From: Shewanella sp. SR44-3
Lineage (GTDB): Bacteria > Pseudomonadota > Gammaproteobacteria > Enterobacterales > Shewanellaceae
NCBI RefSeq assembly: GCF_014163735.1
Contig: NZ_JACJDV010000015.1
Location: 1-64,000, forward strand
Length of the DNA stretch: 64,000 nt
Reading direction: 5' to 3'
Shown here: positions 1-9,266 of the stretch, one piece after another
Layout: each line of letters opens with the position of its first letter
Position numbering within the stretch: position 1 is the first letter of the stretch
Made by a program: the position numbers and the translations under genes
Notes under the pieces: generated by a model
Seen by the model: the letters and a program-made list of their open reading frames with translations, nothing else
Told to the model about the DNA's origin: nothing
Database searches by the model: none

Positions 1-885
1 CTGGAATACAGACTGGCCAGCATCGGCATCATTGATGGTCAAGGTGCCAGTGTCAGTTAAGGTCGGGTTGTTGGCGTCTTCAGTGACCGCGCCCAGATCA
101 TCGCCCGCAATCTCAGGGATGTCGTCCACTGGCGTGACTTCGATGGTCAGGGTTGCCGTTGAGCCAGTATTGGTTGTGTAAGTGATAACCGGGACGCTAC
201 CGTTCCAGTTTTCATTAGGTGTGAAGGTGTAGCTGCCATCAGCATTAAGAACTAATACGCCGCCTTCTAAAGTAACAGAAGTGCCAGCGGGAAAACTTGT
301 GCCGCCAACCTCAAAACTGGTTACTGTTAGCACAGTGTCAATGTCACTGTCATTAAGCAATACGTTACCAGTGGCTATGCCATCTTCATCAATCGTGTTT
401 GTGTCATTGGCTAAAATCGAAGGTGAATCAAAAGTATCGACAAAATCATCGCTAGGCAAGGCAGTTGGGGCTGCGGCAAAGCCTGTTGTATCAAAACCAG
501 ATGCGGCTAAGGTTTCATCGCCACTACGTCCGACTGAAACAAAGCCTGAGCTCCCTTGATTTCCCGTAGGCGTACCGGCGGCAGTTTCTGGTAGCTCTTC
601 AGTTGGATCTTCACCAGAAGCAATTAAATCTTGTAGCGCTTCAATTTCTGCTAGTGCAGCGGGATCAGAATTGGCTGTTTCTGCAAAGAAATCAGTTGCA
701 TTAGTCTCAGTGCTGCCGTCGTTGTATGTGATGACGTACGGGAGATCGTCTGCAAAAAATAATGTCGCGCCAGCAGGTACAGCTTCCCCTGCTAGGACGT
801 TACGTGTTTCATTGTTTACGGTTAGTGTTACTTTTCCTTCAGCAGTACTCAGAACACCATTTTTAGACGTAGTTACAGATCCCAT
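1..885 (-). CDS. bpfA: BpfA/LapA-type giant adhesin, N-terminal part (runs off the window)
   Basis: The reading frame stays open from an ATG at 885 (GGGGG ribosome site just upstream) to base 1, giving 295 residues of a much larger protein. The first ~100 residues match the retention module of LapA-type adhesins, which plugs the TolC-like exporter and holds the protein on the cell surface. A TAAG motif at residues 101-104 is the known type of dialanine site cut by the periplasmic protease LapG. After residue ~150 come cadherin/VCBS-like repeats rich in Asp and Gly (DSDIDT, DDIPEIAGDD). The position right after hemY is the place of bpfA in Shewanella. The exporter and lapD/lapG homologues would lie outside the window. 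The symbol rests on synteny plus the module. Confidence 0.88.
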   Translation of the reverse strand, partial: MGSVTTSKNGVLSTAEGKVTLTVNNETRNVLAGEAVPAGATLFFADDLPYVITYNDGSTETNATDFFAETANSDPAALAEIEALQDLIASGEDPTEELPETAAGTPTGNQGSSGFVSVGRSGDETLAASGFDTTGFAAAPTALPSDDFVDTFDSPSILANDTNTIDEDGIATGNVLLNDSDIDTVLTVTSFEVGGTSFPAGTSVTLEGGVLVLNADGSYTFTPNENWNGSVPVITYTTNTGSTATLTIEVTPVDDIPEIAGDDLGAVTEDANNPTLTDTGTLTINDADAGQSVFQ

Positions 886-1002
886 ACAAGCCCCCAACAG
901 CTTTGATTTCAATCGATACTTTTAAGATGAATCTAACACTTCCAGATGCCGTTATTGTTAAGGCTGAATGAAAGCAGTAAATAAACTCACCACAGAATAG
1001 CA

Positions 1003-1031
1003 ATCATAGTACATTTAGCATCGGCAGTCAA
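1003..1031 (-). promoter_or_regulatory. Predicted sigma70 promoter of bpfA
   Basis: On the minus strand TTGACT (1031-1026) and TATGAT (1008-1003) are separated by exactly 17 bp. Transcription would start near 996 and leave a leader of about 110 nt before the adhesin ATG. It is the best promoter match in the hemY-bpfA gap. Confidence 0.6.
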
Positions 1032-1040
1032 TTTTTTGAC
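1027..1040 (-). promoter_or_regulatory. FlrA/FleQ-like operator over the bpfA -35
   Basis: The minus strand reads GTCAAAAAATTGAC, a 14-bp sequence differing at one position from the FleQ-type consensus GTCAATAAATTGAC. Its right half is the -35 hexamer of the predicted bpfA promoter, so a bound regulator would block RNA polymerase. FleQ/FlrA regulators are c-di-GMP-responsive and control adhesin genes in Pseudomonas and Shewanella. The match is seen; the function is inferred. Confidence 0.6.
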
Positions 1041-1175
1041 GTGCGTCATATTTGCTTTAACATATTGAAATTTTTATAGTAAAAATCGTATTGCAGATTA
1101 GTTGATATAAATTTTATTGAAGGATGAGGCGGGAGTGTTGTTAACTCGGTTTCCAAAGGAGGGTGTTAAAATAGA

Positions 1176-1207
1176 TAAAAAAACGACCAGCAAGAAAGCA
1201 GGCCGTT
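1176..1207 (-). terminator. Rho-independent terminator of the hem operon
   Basis: On the minus strand AACGGCC (1207-1201) pairs with GGTCGTT (1188-1182) with one G-U pair, followed by a run of seven T. It lies 67 bp past the hemY stop and separates the haem genes from bpfA. Confidence 0.8.
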
Positions 1208-1273
1208 ATTATGGTTTTTTATATGCAGTGATGATGCATAGTAGAACTCATTGGTAGTTAATTTGACTTTGTA

Positions 1274-2443
1274 TTAAAGATGTTTTGATGCTTGGCGATA
1301 AGATTGTGCGGCATTGGTATTTTCGCCAAGCCGCTCTTGAACTTGCGCTAAGGCCAACCAATATTCATGCTTAGGATCTAAACGACAAGCATTCTTCCAC
1401 CTTAGCTTAGCATCTTTAATATCTCTAGATTGAATGCTTAGTTTTGCAAGACATGCTTGGTAACTGGCATCATTTTCAAAGCTACTCTCATGGCGAGCCA
1501 GTTGCTTACGGATCTCTGTATTTTGCGCAGTGACTAGCTCTGGTAGTTGCTCAAAAATAACAGAGTTAGGCTCATTTTTAACTAACTTAGTGAGTAATTT
1601 TAAGCCTTCATCAGCCAGGCCAAAATTAACCAGACCCTTGATATAGATAAGTGCCAATCGGGAGTCTTGCCTCTCTGATTTAGTCAGCCAATGCCACACT
1701 TTGTCTAACTCTTGTGCATTTTTAGCCGCCGCTTGTGTCACCAGCTCACTATTCGCTGTGAATGTTAGTGTATTAAATGCCTCTGTGGAGAGTAGCTGTT
1801 TTTTCTGAGCGATAGGCAGTAGAGTCTTAAGCGCTTGCCAGTCTTTGAGTTTTGGATACAGCTTTAATGCAATTGCTATGATGGCATCAGGGCTTTTACT
1901 GGTTGGAGTTAGCTTGTCGAGTTCGATACGAGCTAGGCTAAATTCGCCATCTTGGATAAAGAAGCGCATCTTGGAGATCGCGACAGCTTCTTGAGCAGAG
2001 GTTTCAGCCGCTGCAGAGGCTAAATATTCGTCACGAGCTTGAGTTTTCTTTTGTTTATGTGCAGCTTGCGCCGCCACAAGCAGGTTTAACGTGGGTAATT
2101 CGCCGTTTGCTGCACCCTTAAGCATGCTTTTTTCGGCCAATGCCCAATTTTCAGCAGCCATGGCAATTGCGCCTTTCAAGGTGTGCTTTTTAGCTGCTGT
2201 TGCACGCCAACGCATGGGTAAATGCTTACTGCTGAGCGCTAAACCAACAACGAGGCTGACAAGCCACTTAATCAGTAGCATGGCTATAACTGACGCTACG
2301 AGTATTACGATGGCTACAATGAGGCTGGTTTCAATCTGATATTCGCCAACAGCGATATAGACATAACCCGTATTATCAATAAATAACGGACTAACACAGA
2401 GGCCAATTAAGATGATGGCAACAATAATGAGTGCCTTAATCAT
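1274..2443 (-). CDS. hemY: HemY, membrane TPR protein of haem biosynthesis operon
   Basis: 389 residues, the usual length for HemY of enterobacteria and Shewanella. Hydrophobic segments lie at residues 1-22 and about 42-72, followed by a soluble domain with TPR-like helices (for example the C-terminal CRLDPKHEYWLALAQVQERLG). HemY is an inner-membrane protein always encoded with hemCDX; its exact role in protoporphyrin synthesis is not settled and it is unrelated to Bacillus HemY oxidase. The ATG overlaps the hemX stop by 4 nt and has GGAGAG 8 nt upstream, so translation is probably coupled to hemX. Last gene of the operon, followed by a terminator. Confidence 0.92.
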   Translation of the reverse strand: MIKALIIVAIILIGLCVSPLFIDNTGYVYIAVGEYQIETSLIVAIVILVASVIAMLLIKWLVSLVVGLALSSKHLPMRWRATAAKKHTLKGAIAMAAENWALAEKSMLKGAANGELPTLNLLVAAQAAHKQKKTQARDEYLASAAAETSAQEAVAISKMRFFIQDGEFSLARIELDKLTPTSKSPDAIIAIALKLYPKLKDWQALKTLLPIAQKKQLLSTEAFNTLTFTANSELVTQAAAKNAQELDKVWHWLTKSERQDSRLALIYIKGLVNFGLADEGLKLLTKLVKNEPNSVIFEQLPELVTAQNTEIRKQLARHESSFENDASYQACLAKLSIQSRDIKDAKLRWKNACRLDPKHEYWLALAQVQERLGENTNAAQSYRQASKHL

Positions 2444-3672
2444 AGTGTGGGCTCTCCTGATGTCGATATATCACCAAAGGTGACTAATTGCTCTAATAAT
2501 GGCGTAGCGATTAACTGCTTATGTGCGATAGGGGTGAGTTTGATTTCAGCAAGTTTATTGATAGTCTCAATTGTTTCCAAGGTGTTTGACTGATGCAAAT
2601 CAAAGTATTGACTTAACCATTGTTTTGCCATCGCAAGTGATTGCTGAAAATGTTGGTTGTCTTTATGTTGTAGCGCGCTTTGTGCTTGCAACAATCTATT
2701 CTTAATATTTTCAGTTAAATACCACTGTTGCTCCGGCGACAATAATGGTTCCAGATCTGTGGTGCGCTTTCTAATTGTTACTAGACTGCTACTAAATGCT
2801 TGCCAGCTTTTGCTCAGGTTTGCTTGCCAATCGCTAACATCACTAGATAGCTGTGCATCTGTTGATACTGGGGTTGGTGCTAATGTCTTGTTGGCATTAA
2901 GTGGTAAACTATCAAGCTTTGCTATGAGGTTATCCAAGGCTAAAATATGGCTAGATATATCTAACTGCTTAATTGATTTAAGTTCAGCAATATCTTGTGA
3001 TAATGCTTTACGGATAGGCAATAGCGCAGGGTTTTGCATTGCTGCAATTCGCTCATCAGCAGACTCAAGTAATTGCACGGCAGTAAGCAGGTCTGATTCA
3101 AGCCAAATTTTTCTGCTTGCCATTCTCACGAGATAATTCGCTTCAGAAGCCATCCAATGATTTGGGCTACGCTGGGCTAATGCATTCACTTGGGTTTGCA
3201 ATTGCTCTATGGTGGATTTAGTCGCCGTTAACTCTTGATATGCATTGGCATTATTTTGCTGTTGTTTCTCAAGGGATTCTATTTTGGCTTTAGCATAACT
3301 TAAGCTTGTGTTGACTGTGCCGTTGATCTGCTGGGTCTGTAACTGCTTAGAAGCCAGTTCTGACTTGAGTAAAACCGATTGAGTGTAGAGCCAATAGCTA
3401 GCACCTAAGGCTGTACTGGCAATAATAAAGCATAATGAAAAGCCCAAGCGGATAGGCCATTTACTTATTGGTTGAGAGTTGGAGCTAACGGCTTTGTTCA
3501 TATTGCTATCTGCCTTTTTAATTGGTTTCGCCGCATTTTTTACCCCAGGCTCAGCAGCACTCGGCTTAGCTGCATGGTCAGCAGTTGGGACTTTTGTATC
3601 AGCGGATATAGTCTGAGCTTTAGACTCTGCAACTGGAGCGGCTATTTTTGGCTCTTTATTACTCTTTTCCAT
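2440..3672 (-). CDS. hemX: HemX, uroporphyrinogen-III C-methyltransferase-like membrane protein
   Basis: 410 residues. The N-terminal ~70 residues are a low-complexity Lys/Ala/Pro/Ser cytoplasmic tail. One membrane segment follows at about 76-96, then a coiled coil of Gln-rich heptads (about 105-170) and the HemX domain. I chose the ATG at 3672 because AAGGA sits 7 nt upstream; an ATG 24 nt earlier lacks a ribosome site. HemX resembles SUMT by name only; no methyltransferase motifs are visible, so it is more likely a scaffold. It lies 164 bp after hemD and is translationally coupled to hemY. Confidence 0.9.
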   Translation of the reverse strand: MEKSNKEPKIAAPVAESKAQTISADTKVPTADHAAKPSAAEPGVKNAAKPIKKADSNMNKAVSSNSQPISKWPIRLGFSLCFIIASTALGASYWLYTQSVLLKSELASKQLQTQQINGTVNTSLSYAKAKIESLEKQQQNNANAYQELTATKSTIEQLQTQVNALAQRSPNHWMASEANYLVRMASRKIWLESDLLTAVQLLESADERIAAMQNPALLPIRKALSQDIAELKSIKQLDISSHILALDNLIAKLDSLPLNANKTLAPTPVSTDAQLSSDVSDWQANLSKSWQAFSSSLVTIRKRTTDLEPLLSPEQQWYLTENIKNRLLQAQSALQHKDNQHFQQSLAMAKQWLSQYFDLHQSNTLETIETINKLAEIKLTPIAHKQLIATPLLEQLVTFGDISTSGEPTL

Positions 3673-3836
3673 GAAACCGTCCTTGAAATACGTCATTAAC
3701 TCTACTTAAGCTTGGCCTAATGGATAAATGACAAAATATGCGTGTTATTAACGTGTTTATCTATTATTCATTCGCTGAATTCAAGCTTTTATCTGCCTGT
3801 CTTGCTGGATGCTGTTAACTTGCTATCCAGTTGACG

Positions 3837-4553
3837 CTAAAGCTTCAACGCCCTGAGCACTGTTTGAGTATTTGCCCCATTAGCATTGGTCACTCGATGA
3901 AACCCTTGGGAACATGCATGCTCTTGGACGCGAAGACTTGGGACTATGATATGACATGAGCGCAGCCATGCAAATAGCTCTTTTGGCACAAGTTCCATTA
4001 AATTGTCCAAAGCTTCACCACTGGTAAGTACTATGGTGTCTATTCCGAACTCCTGCCATTGTTGGCATGCCCGCTTGGTATTTAGCGTGGGCAGACCGCG
4101 TTGATATACCTGCCAATAGTTAATATTAGCGCCTCTTTCCGACAATATTTGCGCCAAGGTTTCTCTGCCGCCTTCGCCCCTTACAATGGTAATCGTTTGC
4201 CGTTTGACATCTTGCAGTGACAAAAGTGACAAGAGTCCTTCGCTGTCTTGTTGTGAGCTGGGCGCGCATTGGCTGGATATTTGATATTCAGCTAACGCCA
4301 TCTGGGTTGCTTCACCTACGGCAAAATAATCACAATCTTGGGGGAATATATTATGTAAATAGTGGGCTGCACATTGCACCGCATTAGCGCTAATAAAGAT
4401 CAGTTTATCAGCGCTAAAAAAACTGGCATGAGGCGGGGTATTTGATGGCGTGATGTCAATCAATGGGCACAATAAATGGTCGACGCTAAGCTTATCCAGT
4501 GCGTCACTCATCTGTTGATTGCGCCCTTGAGGGCGAGTAAGCAAGACTTTCAT
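3837..4553 (-). CDS. hemD: Uroporphyrinogen-III synthase
   Basis: 238 residues. HemD cyclises hydroxymethylbilane with inversion of ring D to make uroporphyrinogen III, the branch point to haem, sirohaem and cobalamin. The N-terminus MKVLLTRPQGRNQQM and the later FISANAV and DTIVLTSGEAL segments are typical of this poorly conserved family. The ATG at 4553 has AAGG about 9 nt upstream. It lies 75 bp after hemC on the same strand and feeds on the product of HemC. Identification rests on both the motifs and the fixed hemC-hemD order. Confidence 0.93.
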   Translation of the reverse strand: MKVLLTRPQGRNQQMSDALDKLSVDHLLCPLIDITPSNTPPHASFFSADKLIFISANAVQCAAHYLHNIFPQDCDYFAVGEATQMALAEYQISSQCAPSSQQDSEGLLSLLSLQDVKRQTITIVRGEGGRETLAQILSERGANINYWQVYQRGLPTLNTKRACQQWQEFGIDTIVLTSGEALDNLMELVPKELFAWLRSCHIIVPSLRVQEHACSQGFHRVTNANGANTQTVLRALKL

Positions 4554-4628
4554 AATCAGAAACCTTAGGCCTCATTACTTAATGATTCACGCCATAGCGA
4601 TTACACACATCTTATATAAGATACGTGC

Positions 4629-5561
4629 TTATGCATTGCCATATACTGCATCTAGAATGGTTTTTGCGCCCTGAGCTAATAATATTTCAGCCAGTTGCTC
4701 ACCTAATTGACTGGCTTCAGTCTTAGGGCCTTTGACTTGTCCTGTGATTATTTGGCTGCCATCAGGATTACCCACTAAACCGCGCAATGTAAGTTCATCA
4801 GCGACGATTTCAGCATAAGCGCCAATAGGCACCTGACAGCCGCCTTCTAAGCGGGTGTTCATGGCGCGCTCGGCGATGACTCGATAGCGGGTTTCTAAAT
4901 GTTCAAGTGGCGCCAGTAAGGCTTTTACTCTGGCATCATCAGTGCGACATTCGATGCCAACAGCGCCTTGGCCATTTGCAGGTAAGGATTCTTCAGGGCT
5001 GATATAGCTGGCAATCCGCGAAATGAGTTTTAAGCGAATAAGACCCGCAGCCGCAAGTATGATGGCATCATAGTCACCACCATCGAGCTTAGCTAAGCGA
5101 GTGCCGACATTACCGCGCAAGTCTTTAATCACTAAGTCTGGGCGCATGGCGCGGATCTGGCACTGACGACGTAAGCTTGATGTGCCCACAACAGCACCTT
5201 TTGGTAGCTCGGCTATGCAGCTAAAATCGTTTGATACAAAAGCATCACGTGGATCTTCACGCTCACAGATGATTTCTAACCCTAAGCCAGCGGGGAAATC
5301 CACGGGCACGTCTTTCATAGAGTGCACGGCTATATCGGCGCGATGTTCTAACATGGCGACTTCTAATTCTTTGACAAACAGTCCTTTTCCACCAACTTTC
5401 GCTAAAGGCGTATCAAGAATAACATCCCCTTTGGTTGTCATCGGAACTAGCTCAACCGATAAGCCTGGGTGAATACGTTCGAGCTCTGCTTTTACAAACT
5501 CAGCCTGCCATAGTGCCAGTGGACTCTTGCGAGTCGCGATACGAATAAGATTTTGAGACAT
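4629..5561 (-). CDS. hemC: Porphobilinogen deaminase (hydroxymethylbilane synthase)
   Basis: 310 residues, normal length. HemC joins four porphobilinogens into hydroxymethylbilane on a covalent dipyrromethane cofactor. Visible landmarks are [13 protein letters not shown] at the N-terminus, the active-site loop HSMKDVP, the arginine cluster SSLRRQ and LRGNVGTRL, and the cofactor-attaching cysteine in [12 protein letters not shown] use the ATG at 5561 (GGAAG 8 nt upstream), which fits homologues beginning [16 protein letters not shown]; an in-frame TTG at 5579 would add six residues. First gene of hemCDXY. Confidence 0.97.
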   Translation of the reverse strand: MSQNLIRIATRKSPLALWQAEFVKAELERIHPGLSVELVPMTTKGDVILDTPLAKVGGKGLFVKELEVAMLEHRADIAVHSMKDVPVDFPAGLGLEIICEREDPRDAFVSNDFSCIAELPKGAVVGTSSLRRQCQIRAMRPDLVIKDLRGNVGTRLAKLDGGDYDAIILAAAGLIRLKLISRIASYISPEESLPANGQGAVGIECRTDDARVKALLAPLEHLETRYRVIAERAMNTRLEGGCQVPIGAYAEIVADELTLRGLVGNPDGSQIITGQVKGPKTEASQLGEQLAEILLAQGAKTILDAVYGNA

Positions 5562-5690
5562 GTGAAGCGCTTCCGTCAAAGATCAAAATTGTGACAATGC
5601 TATCATTGAGCGACAGCTTATGTAACTGATGCTCTGTGAATGTTTGAAGCAAAGCCGATTTTAATTTGAAGGGATTGATGAGGCATCGAT

Positions 5691-5734
5691 AAAAAAAGCC
5701 AAGCCTTGCTGAGTTACTCCATAAAGCTTGGCTT
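5691..5734 (-). terminator. Terminator after cyaY
   Basis: Minus strand AAGCCAAGC (5734-5726) pairs with GCTTGGCTT (5704-5696), and the transcript ends in seven T (5697-5691). It stops cyaY transcription before hemC on the same strand, so hemC needs its own promoter in 5562-5690. Confidence 0.85.
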
Positions 5735-5765
5735 AATAGGCTTGTGGTTGCTGAATTAAAACAAC

Positions 5766-6101
5766 TTAAGCAGTTAACTTTAGCTCAATGCCCGATTGTT
5801 TACGGATAGCATCAATCACAAATGGCATAAACTCTTGCTGATTACGCTCGTCAAACCAACGGTTTTCCTTAAAGGCAAAGTGGTAGCCACCGAAGCGAGT
5901 CGCAATCCAAATCTCATGCAAAGGTTCTTGTTTATTGATGACTATTTGCGAACCATCTGCAAACTCTAGCTGCAGCACATTACCACTTGCGTCGATATCC
6001 ACATCGGCATCTAGCTCATCGATGGCGTATTCAATTGCGGTTTCAATCTGGCTGAACATAGCATCAACGAGTTGATGAAATTCAGTATCTGTCATGGCCA
6101 T
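5766..6101 (-). CDS. cyaY: CyaY, bacterial frataxin
   Basis: 111 residues (E. coli 106). Frataxin binds iron and modulates IscS during iron-sulphur cluster assembly. Helix 1 is strongly acidic ([18 protein letters not shown]), the iron-binding face of the family, and the sheet motif [17 protein letters not shown] with the later GGYHF are diagnostic. The first ATG (6101) is preferred over the one two codons later because AGGA lies 9 nt ahead of it. It is divergent from lptM-lysA, as in many gammaproteobacteria. Confidence 0.96.
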   Translation of the reverse strand: MAMTDTEFHQLVDAMFSQIETAIEYAIDELDADVDIDASGNVLQLEFADGSQIVINKQEPLHEIWIATRFGGYHFAFKENRWFDERNQQEFMPFVIDAIRKQSGIELKLTA

Positions 6102-6137
6102 GTATTTCTATCCTTTGCTTTCTACGTTATGAATGCG

Positions 6138-6143
6138 ATTATA
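6138..6143 (-). promoter_or_regulatory. Candidate -10 element of cyaY
   Basis: The minus strand has a perfect TATAAT at 6143-6138, 37 bp ahead of the cyaY ATG. The -35 region (GTGCAT at 17 bp) is weak, so only the -10 is proposed. Confidence 0.35.
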
Positions 6144-6180
6144 AGGCCATTAGCCACCAGATGCACAGATGTTGAGAAAA

Positions 6181-6339
6181 ATGAGACTGATTTTATTAAT
6201 GATACTTGCTAGCTTATTCCTAAGTGCCTGCGGCCAGAAGGGACCTTTATATAAATCTCCTGAGCCAGAGGCGAATCAAAGCCAAGCTGAGCAAAAGTCT
6301 TTCCTAGAGAAAGAGCCCATAGTTACCAGCGGTAAATAG
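6181..6339 (+). CDS. lptM: LptM (YifL) small lipoprotein
   Basis: A 52-residue gene between cyaY and lysA. It has a short charged start (MR), a hydrophobic stretch, and the lipobox LSAC followed by GQKGPLY, the hallmark of the YifL/LptM family. The rest is a short hydrophilic tail. In E. coli LptM is an outer-membrane lipoprotein that helps assembly of the LPS translocon LptDE. The ATG has TTGAGAAA upstream, a moderate ribosome site. It is 22 bp ahead of lysA and probably co-transcribed with it; the position between cyaY and lysA is conserved widely. Confidence 0.9.
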   Translation: MRLILLMILASLFLSACGQKGPLYKSPEPEANQSQAEQKSFLEKEPIVTSGK

Positions 6340-6361
6340 CCATTAATAAAAGGACCACCCC

Positions 6362-7606
6362 TTGGATCATTTCATTTATCAAGAGCAACAGTTATTTGCA
6401 GAGTCTTGCTCAGTGGCAGACATAGCCCAGCAACATGGCACTCCTTTGTATATTTATTCTCGCGCCACCCTTGAGCGCCATTGGCATGCCTTTGATGATG
6501 CAGTGGGCGCTCACCCTCATTTAATTTGTTACGCAGTCAAAGCGAACTCTAATTTGGCGGTGCTTAATGTGCTGGCAAGATTGGGTAGTGGCTTTGATAT
6601 AGTTTCAGGCGGCGAGCTTGCGCGGGTCATTGAAGCGGGCGGCGATCCTAAAAAAGTGGTGTTCTCCGGTGTGGGTAAAACGGTTGATGAGATGCAGCAA
6701 GCGTTAGCACTTGGAATTTACTGTTTTAATGTAGAATCGAGCGCTGAGCTTGAGCAGCTAAATTTAGTGGCCAAGTCGATGAATGTGCAAGCGCCTGTCT
6801 CACTACGGATAAATCCTGATGTAGATGCAGGCACCCACCCTTATATTTCTACTGGCCTGAAGGAAAATAAATTCGGCATCGCCATGGATGAAGCTGAGCA
6901 AGTATTCGCCCGCGCCGCCGCACTTTCGCATATAAATGTTAAAGGCGTTGATTGTCATATCGGTTCCCAACTGACTGAACTTAAGCCTTTTTTAGATGCT
7001 ATGGATAGATTGCTTGGTCTAATCGATAGGCTTTCGGCCCTTGGCATTGAGCTCGCGCATTTGGATGTCGGTGGAGGCTTAGGTGTCCCCTATGATAATG
7101 AAACTCCGCCAGCGCCTCAAGTTTATGCGGCAGCGTTAGTTGAGCGCTTGGGTGAGCGCAAGTTAACCCTTATTTTTGAGCCCGGGCGTGCGATTGCTGC
7201 CAACGCGGGGATCTTTGTTACCCAAGTGTTGTACCTTAAAGAAAACAGCCAAAAGCGTTTTGCCATTGTCGATGGCGCCATGAATGATTTACTTAGACCG
7301 GCGTTATACAGTGCTTGGCAAAATATTATTCCCGTGCAGCAAAGTGATGCTCAGACTCAAGCATTTGATGTCGTAGGCCCAGTATGTGAAACCGGTGACT
7401 TTTTAGGTAAAGATCGTCAGTTAGCCGTGGTTGCAGGTGATTTATTAGCAATACGTTCATGCGGTGCCTATGGCTTTGCGATGTCGTCTAACTATAACTC
7501 TCGTCCACGGGTGGCAGAAATCATGGTTGATGGTGAACAAGCGTTTGTTATTCGCGAGCGAGAAAAACGCCAACAGCTCTGGCAAGGTGAGCAACTGCTG
7601 CCGTAA
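6362..7606 (+). CDS. lysA: Diaminopimelate decarboxylase
   Basis: 414 residues. LysA decarboxylates meso-diaminopimelate to L-lysine, the last lysine step, using PLP. Visible: the PLP lysine in CYAVKANSN (~residue 60), HIGSQ (~200), the phosphate-binding GGGLGV (~240), EPGRAI, and the C-terminal CGAYGFAMSSNYNSRPR that supplies substrate- and PLP-contacting residues. The start is a TTG at 6362; AAAGGA lies 7 nt upstream and no better ATG exists. The gene sits between lptM and dapF, whose product makes the LysA substrate, so the two consecutive enzymes are neighbours. Confidence 0.97.
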   Translation: MDHFIYQEQQLFAESCSVADIAQQHGTPLYIYSRATLERHWHAFDDAVGAHPHLICYAVKANSNLAVLNVLARLGSGFDIVSGGELARVIEAGGDPKKVVFSGVGKTVDEMQQALALGIYCFNVESSAELEQLNLVAKSMNVQAPVSLRINPDVDAGTHPYISTGLKENKFGIAMDEAEQVFARAAALSHINVKGVDCHIGSQLTELKPFLDAMDRLLGLIDRLSALGIELAHLDVGGGLGVPYDNETPPAPQVYAAALVERLGERKLTLIFEPGRAIAANAGIFVTQVLYLKENSQKRFAIVDGAMNDLLRPALYSAWQNIIPVQQSDAQTQAFDVVGPVCETGDFLGKDRQLAVVAGDLLAIRSCGAYGFAMSSNYNSRPRVAEIMVDGEQAFVIREREKRQQLWQGEQLLP

Positions 7607-7668
7607 ACTAGGCAAGAAAATACGATTGCTAGCTTACACAATAATAGGTTTGATAAAGGAAGGCGCAT

Positions 7669-8496
7669 TTGATCCATTTCACTAAGATGCACGGGTTAGG
7701 CAATGACTTTATGGTTGTCGATGGCGTGACCCAGAATGTATTTTTTTCTCCAGAGCAGATCCGTCGTCTTGCTAACCGTAATTTTGGTGTGGGTTTTGAC
7801 CAACTACTCTTGGTCGAACCCCCCTATGATCCCGACTTAGATTTCCATTACCGCATTTTTAATGCCGATGGCAGCGAAGTCGAACAGTGCGGCAATGGCG
7901 CCCGTTGTTTCGCGCGCTTTGTTCGTAATAAAGGCCTGACACAGAAAAATAAAATTCGCGTGAGCACCTCTTCTGGCAAGATGACACTTAGGCTTGAGCG
8001 TGATGGTAGCGTAGTGGTCAACATGGGCGTGCCAGTAACAGATCCTAGCAATATCCCCTTTAAAGCCAAAAAAGTAGAAAAAACCTATTTATTGCAAACA
8101 CCAATGCAAACCTTTCTTTGCGGCGCCGTTTCAATGGGCAATCCTCATTGTGTTATTGAAGTGGATGATATTGACACTGTCGCCGTGGATGAAATCGGCG
8201 CTCTCTTGACCCGTCACGAACGCTTTCCACGAGGGGTCAATGTTGGTTTTATGCAAATTATTAATCCTGGGCATATTAAGCTTAGGGTCTATGAACGCGG
8301 GGCTGGAGAGACTTTAGCTTGTGGTACTGGTGCTTGTGCTGCAGCTGCTATAGGTCAGCTGCAAGACAAGCTTTCACGTCAGGTACGAGTTGACTTGCCC
8401 GGCGGCACATTACAAATTGATTGGGATGGCGAAGGTAAACCCCTGTGGATGACCGGACCTGCAGAACACGTTTACGATGGACAAATTCAGTTATGA
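7669..8496 (+). CDS. dapF: Diaminopimelate epimerase
   Basis: 275 residues (E. coli 274). DapF interconverts LL- and meso-diaminopimelate for lysine and peptidoglycan. The two catalytic cysteines are visible in QCGNGARC (~residue 75) and LACGTGAC (~220); the N-terminus [13 protein letters not shown] is diagnostic. Translation must begin at the TTG at 7669, with GGAAGG 5-6 nt upstream, since the first ATG (codon 7) would remove a conserved strand. The stop overlaps the next gene by 4 nt. Confidence 0.97.
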   Translation: MIHFTKMHGLGNDFMVVDGVTQNVFFSPEQIRRLANRNFGVGFDQLLLVEPPYDPDLDFHYRIFNADGSEVEQCGNGARCFARFVRNKGLTQKNKIRVSTSSGKMTLRLERDGSVVVNMGVPVTDPSNIPFKAKKVEKTYLLQTPMQTFLCGAVSMGNPHCVIEVDDIDTVAVDEIGALLTRHERFPRGVNVGFMQIINPGHIKLRVYERGAGETLACGTGACAAAAIGQLQDKLSRQVRVDLPGGTLQIDWDGEGKPLWMTGPAEHVYDGQIQL

Positions 8497-9266
8497 CAGA
8501 GCAGCTAACCCCAGAGTCAATCGCCAGCCTTAAGGCTGAACCTAAATTAATGGCTCAAGTAAAACCTGCAGATTATTCTGCCGCTAGCAGCGCCCAAAGC
8601 GCTATTGCGAACCCTATGGCAGCGATGGAAATGTTAGGCACGCCATTGCAGTTCGATGCCGCGATTGATGAACACATAATACGTGAGTATTTGCTTGATA
8701 ATCCTGATTTTTTCAATCGCTATCCAGAGTTGTTATTGTCGCTTAAATTGCCTCATCAAGAGCGCGGCACTGTGTCGCTTGTTGAGCGCCGCCAAGAAGT
8801 GCTGCGTCAGCGAGTGACTCAGCTGGAGGAGGAAATTACTTCTCTTATGGTTGCAGCGAGCGAAAATGAAAAAATATTCCATTTCAATAATGATTTATCC
8901 CATAGCTTGTTGGCCTGTGAAGATTTAGGTGAGCTTAGGCAAGTGTTGTCCGAAGGGCTTAAGCAGCGCTATGGTTTTAGCCATGTGAGACTCATTACGG
9001 TTCATGATATTGACAGTGAACTGGCTAATATTTGGCGTCATCGTATTTCTTTGGGGCACTACTTTGGCCGCTTGACTCAGTCTGAATCTAAGCGTTTGTT
9101 TGGTGGTGAGGTTGGCTCTGTGGCGCTGACGAAACTGTCTGATGAACATGGTCAGGTTATTTTTGCCGTAGCCAGCCCAGATTCAACTCACTTTCATCCT
9201 GAAATGGATAATTTATTTTTTGATCAATTAAGACGCTTATTGGATCACATGTTGCCTAAGTTCTAA
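8493..9266 (+). CDS. DUF484 protein (YigA family)
   Basis: 257 residues. The conserved DUF484 start is visible as [20 protein letters not shown], followed by a coiled coil ([19 protein letters not shown]) and a GAF-like C-terminal half. The family has no established biochemical role; its gene lies between dapF and xerC in most gammaproteobacteria. The ATG overlaps the dapF stop as ATGA, indicating coupling, so an upstream in-frame alternative is not needed. The N-terminal ~65 residues are poorly conserved Ala/Ser/Pro-rich sequence. Confidence 0.85.
   Translation: MTEQLTPESIASLKAEPKLMAQVKPADYSAASSAQSAIANPMAAMEMLGTPLQFDAAIDEHIIREYLLDNPDFFNRYPELLLSLKLPHQERGTVSLVERRQEVLRQRVTQLEEEITSLMVAASENEKIFHFNNDLSHSLLACEDLGELRQVLSEGLKQRYGFSHVRLITVHDIDSELANIWRHRISLGHYFGRLTQSESKRLFGGEVGSVALTKLSDEHGQVIFAVASPDSTHFHPEMDNLFFDQLRRLLDHMLPKF

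Larger units (their letters stand above)
886..1273. other. hemY-bpfA intergenic region
   Basis: This 388-bp AT-rich gap holds the terminator of the hem operon, the bpfA promoter and its operator-like box. A second dyad, TGACG-TG-CGTCA at 1037-1048, overlaps the operator by four bases. I see no coding frame in it. Confidence 0.7.

Noticed and set aside
886..925. Plus-strand open frames over the bpfA region (281-559 and 671-925)
   Set aside because: They are antisense shadows of the adhesin frame, with low-complexity Ser/Val products and no ribosome sites.
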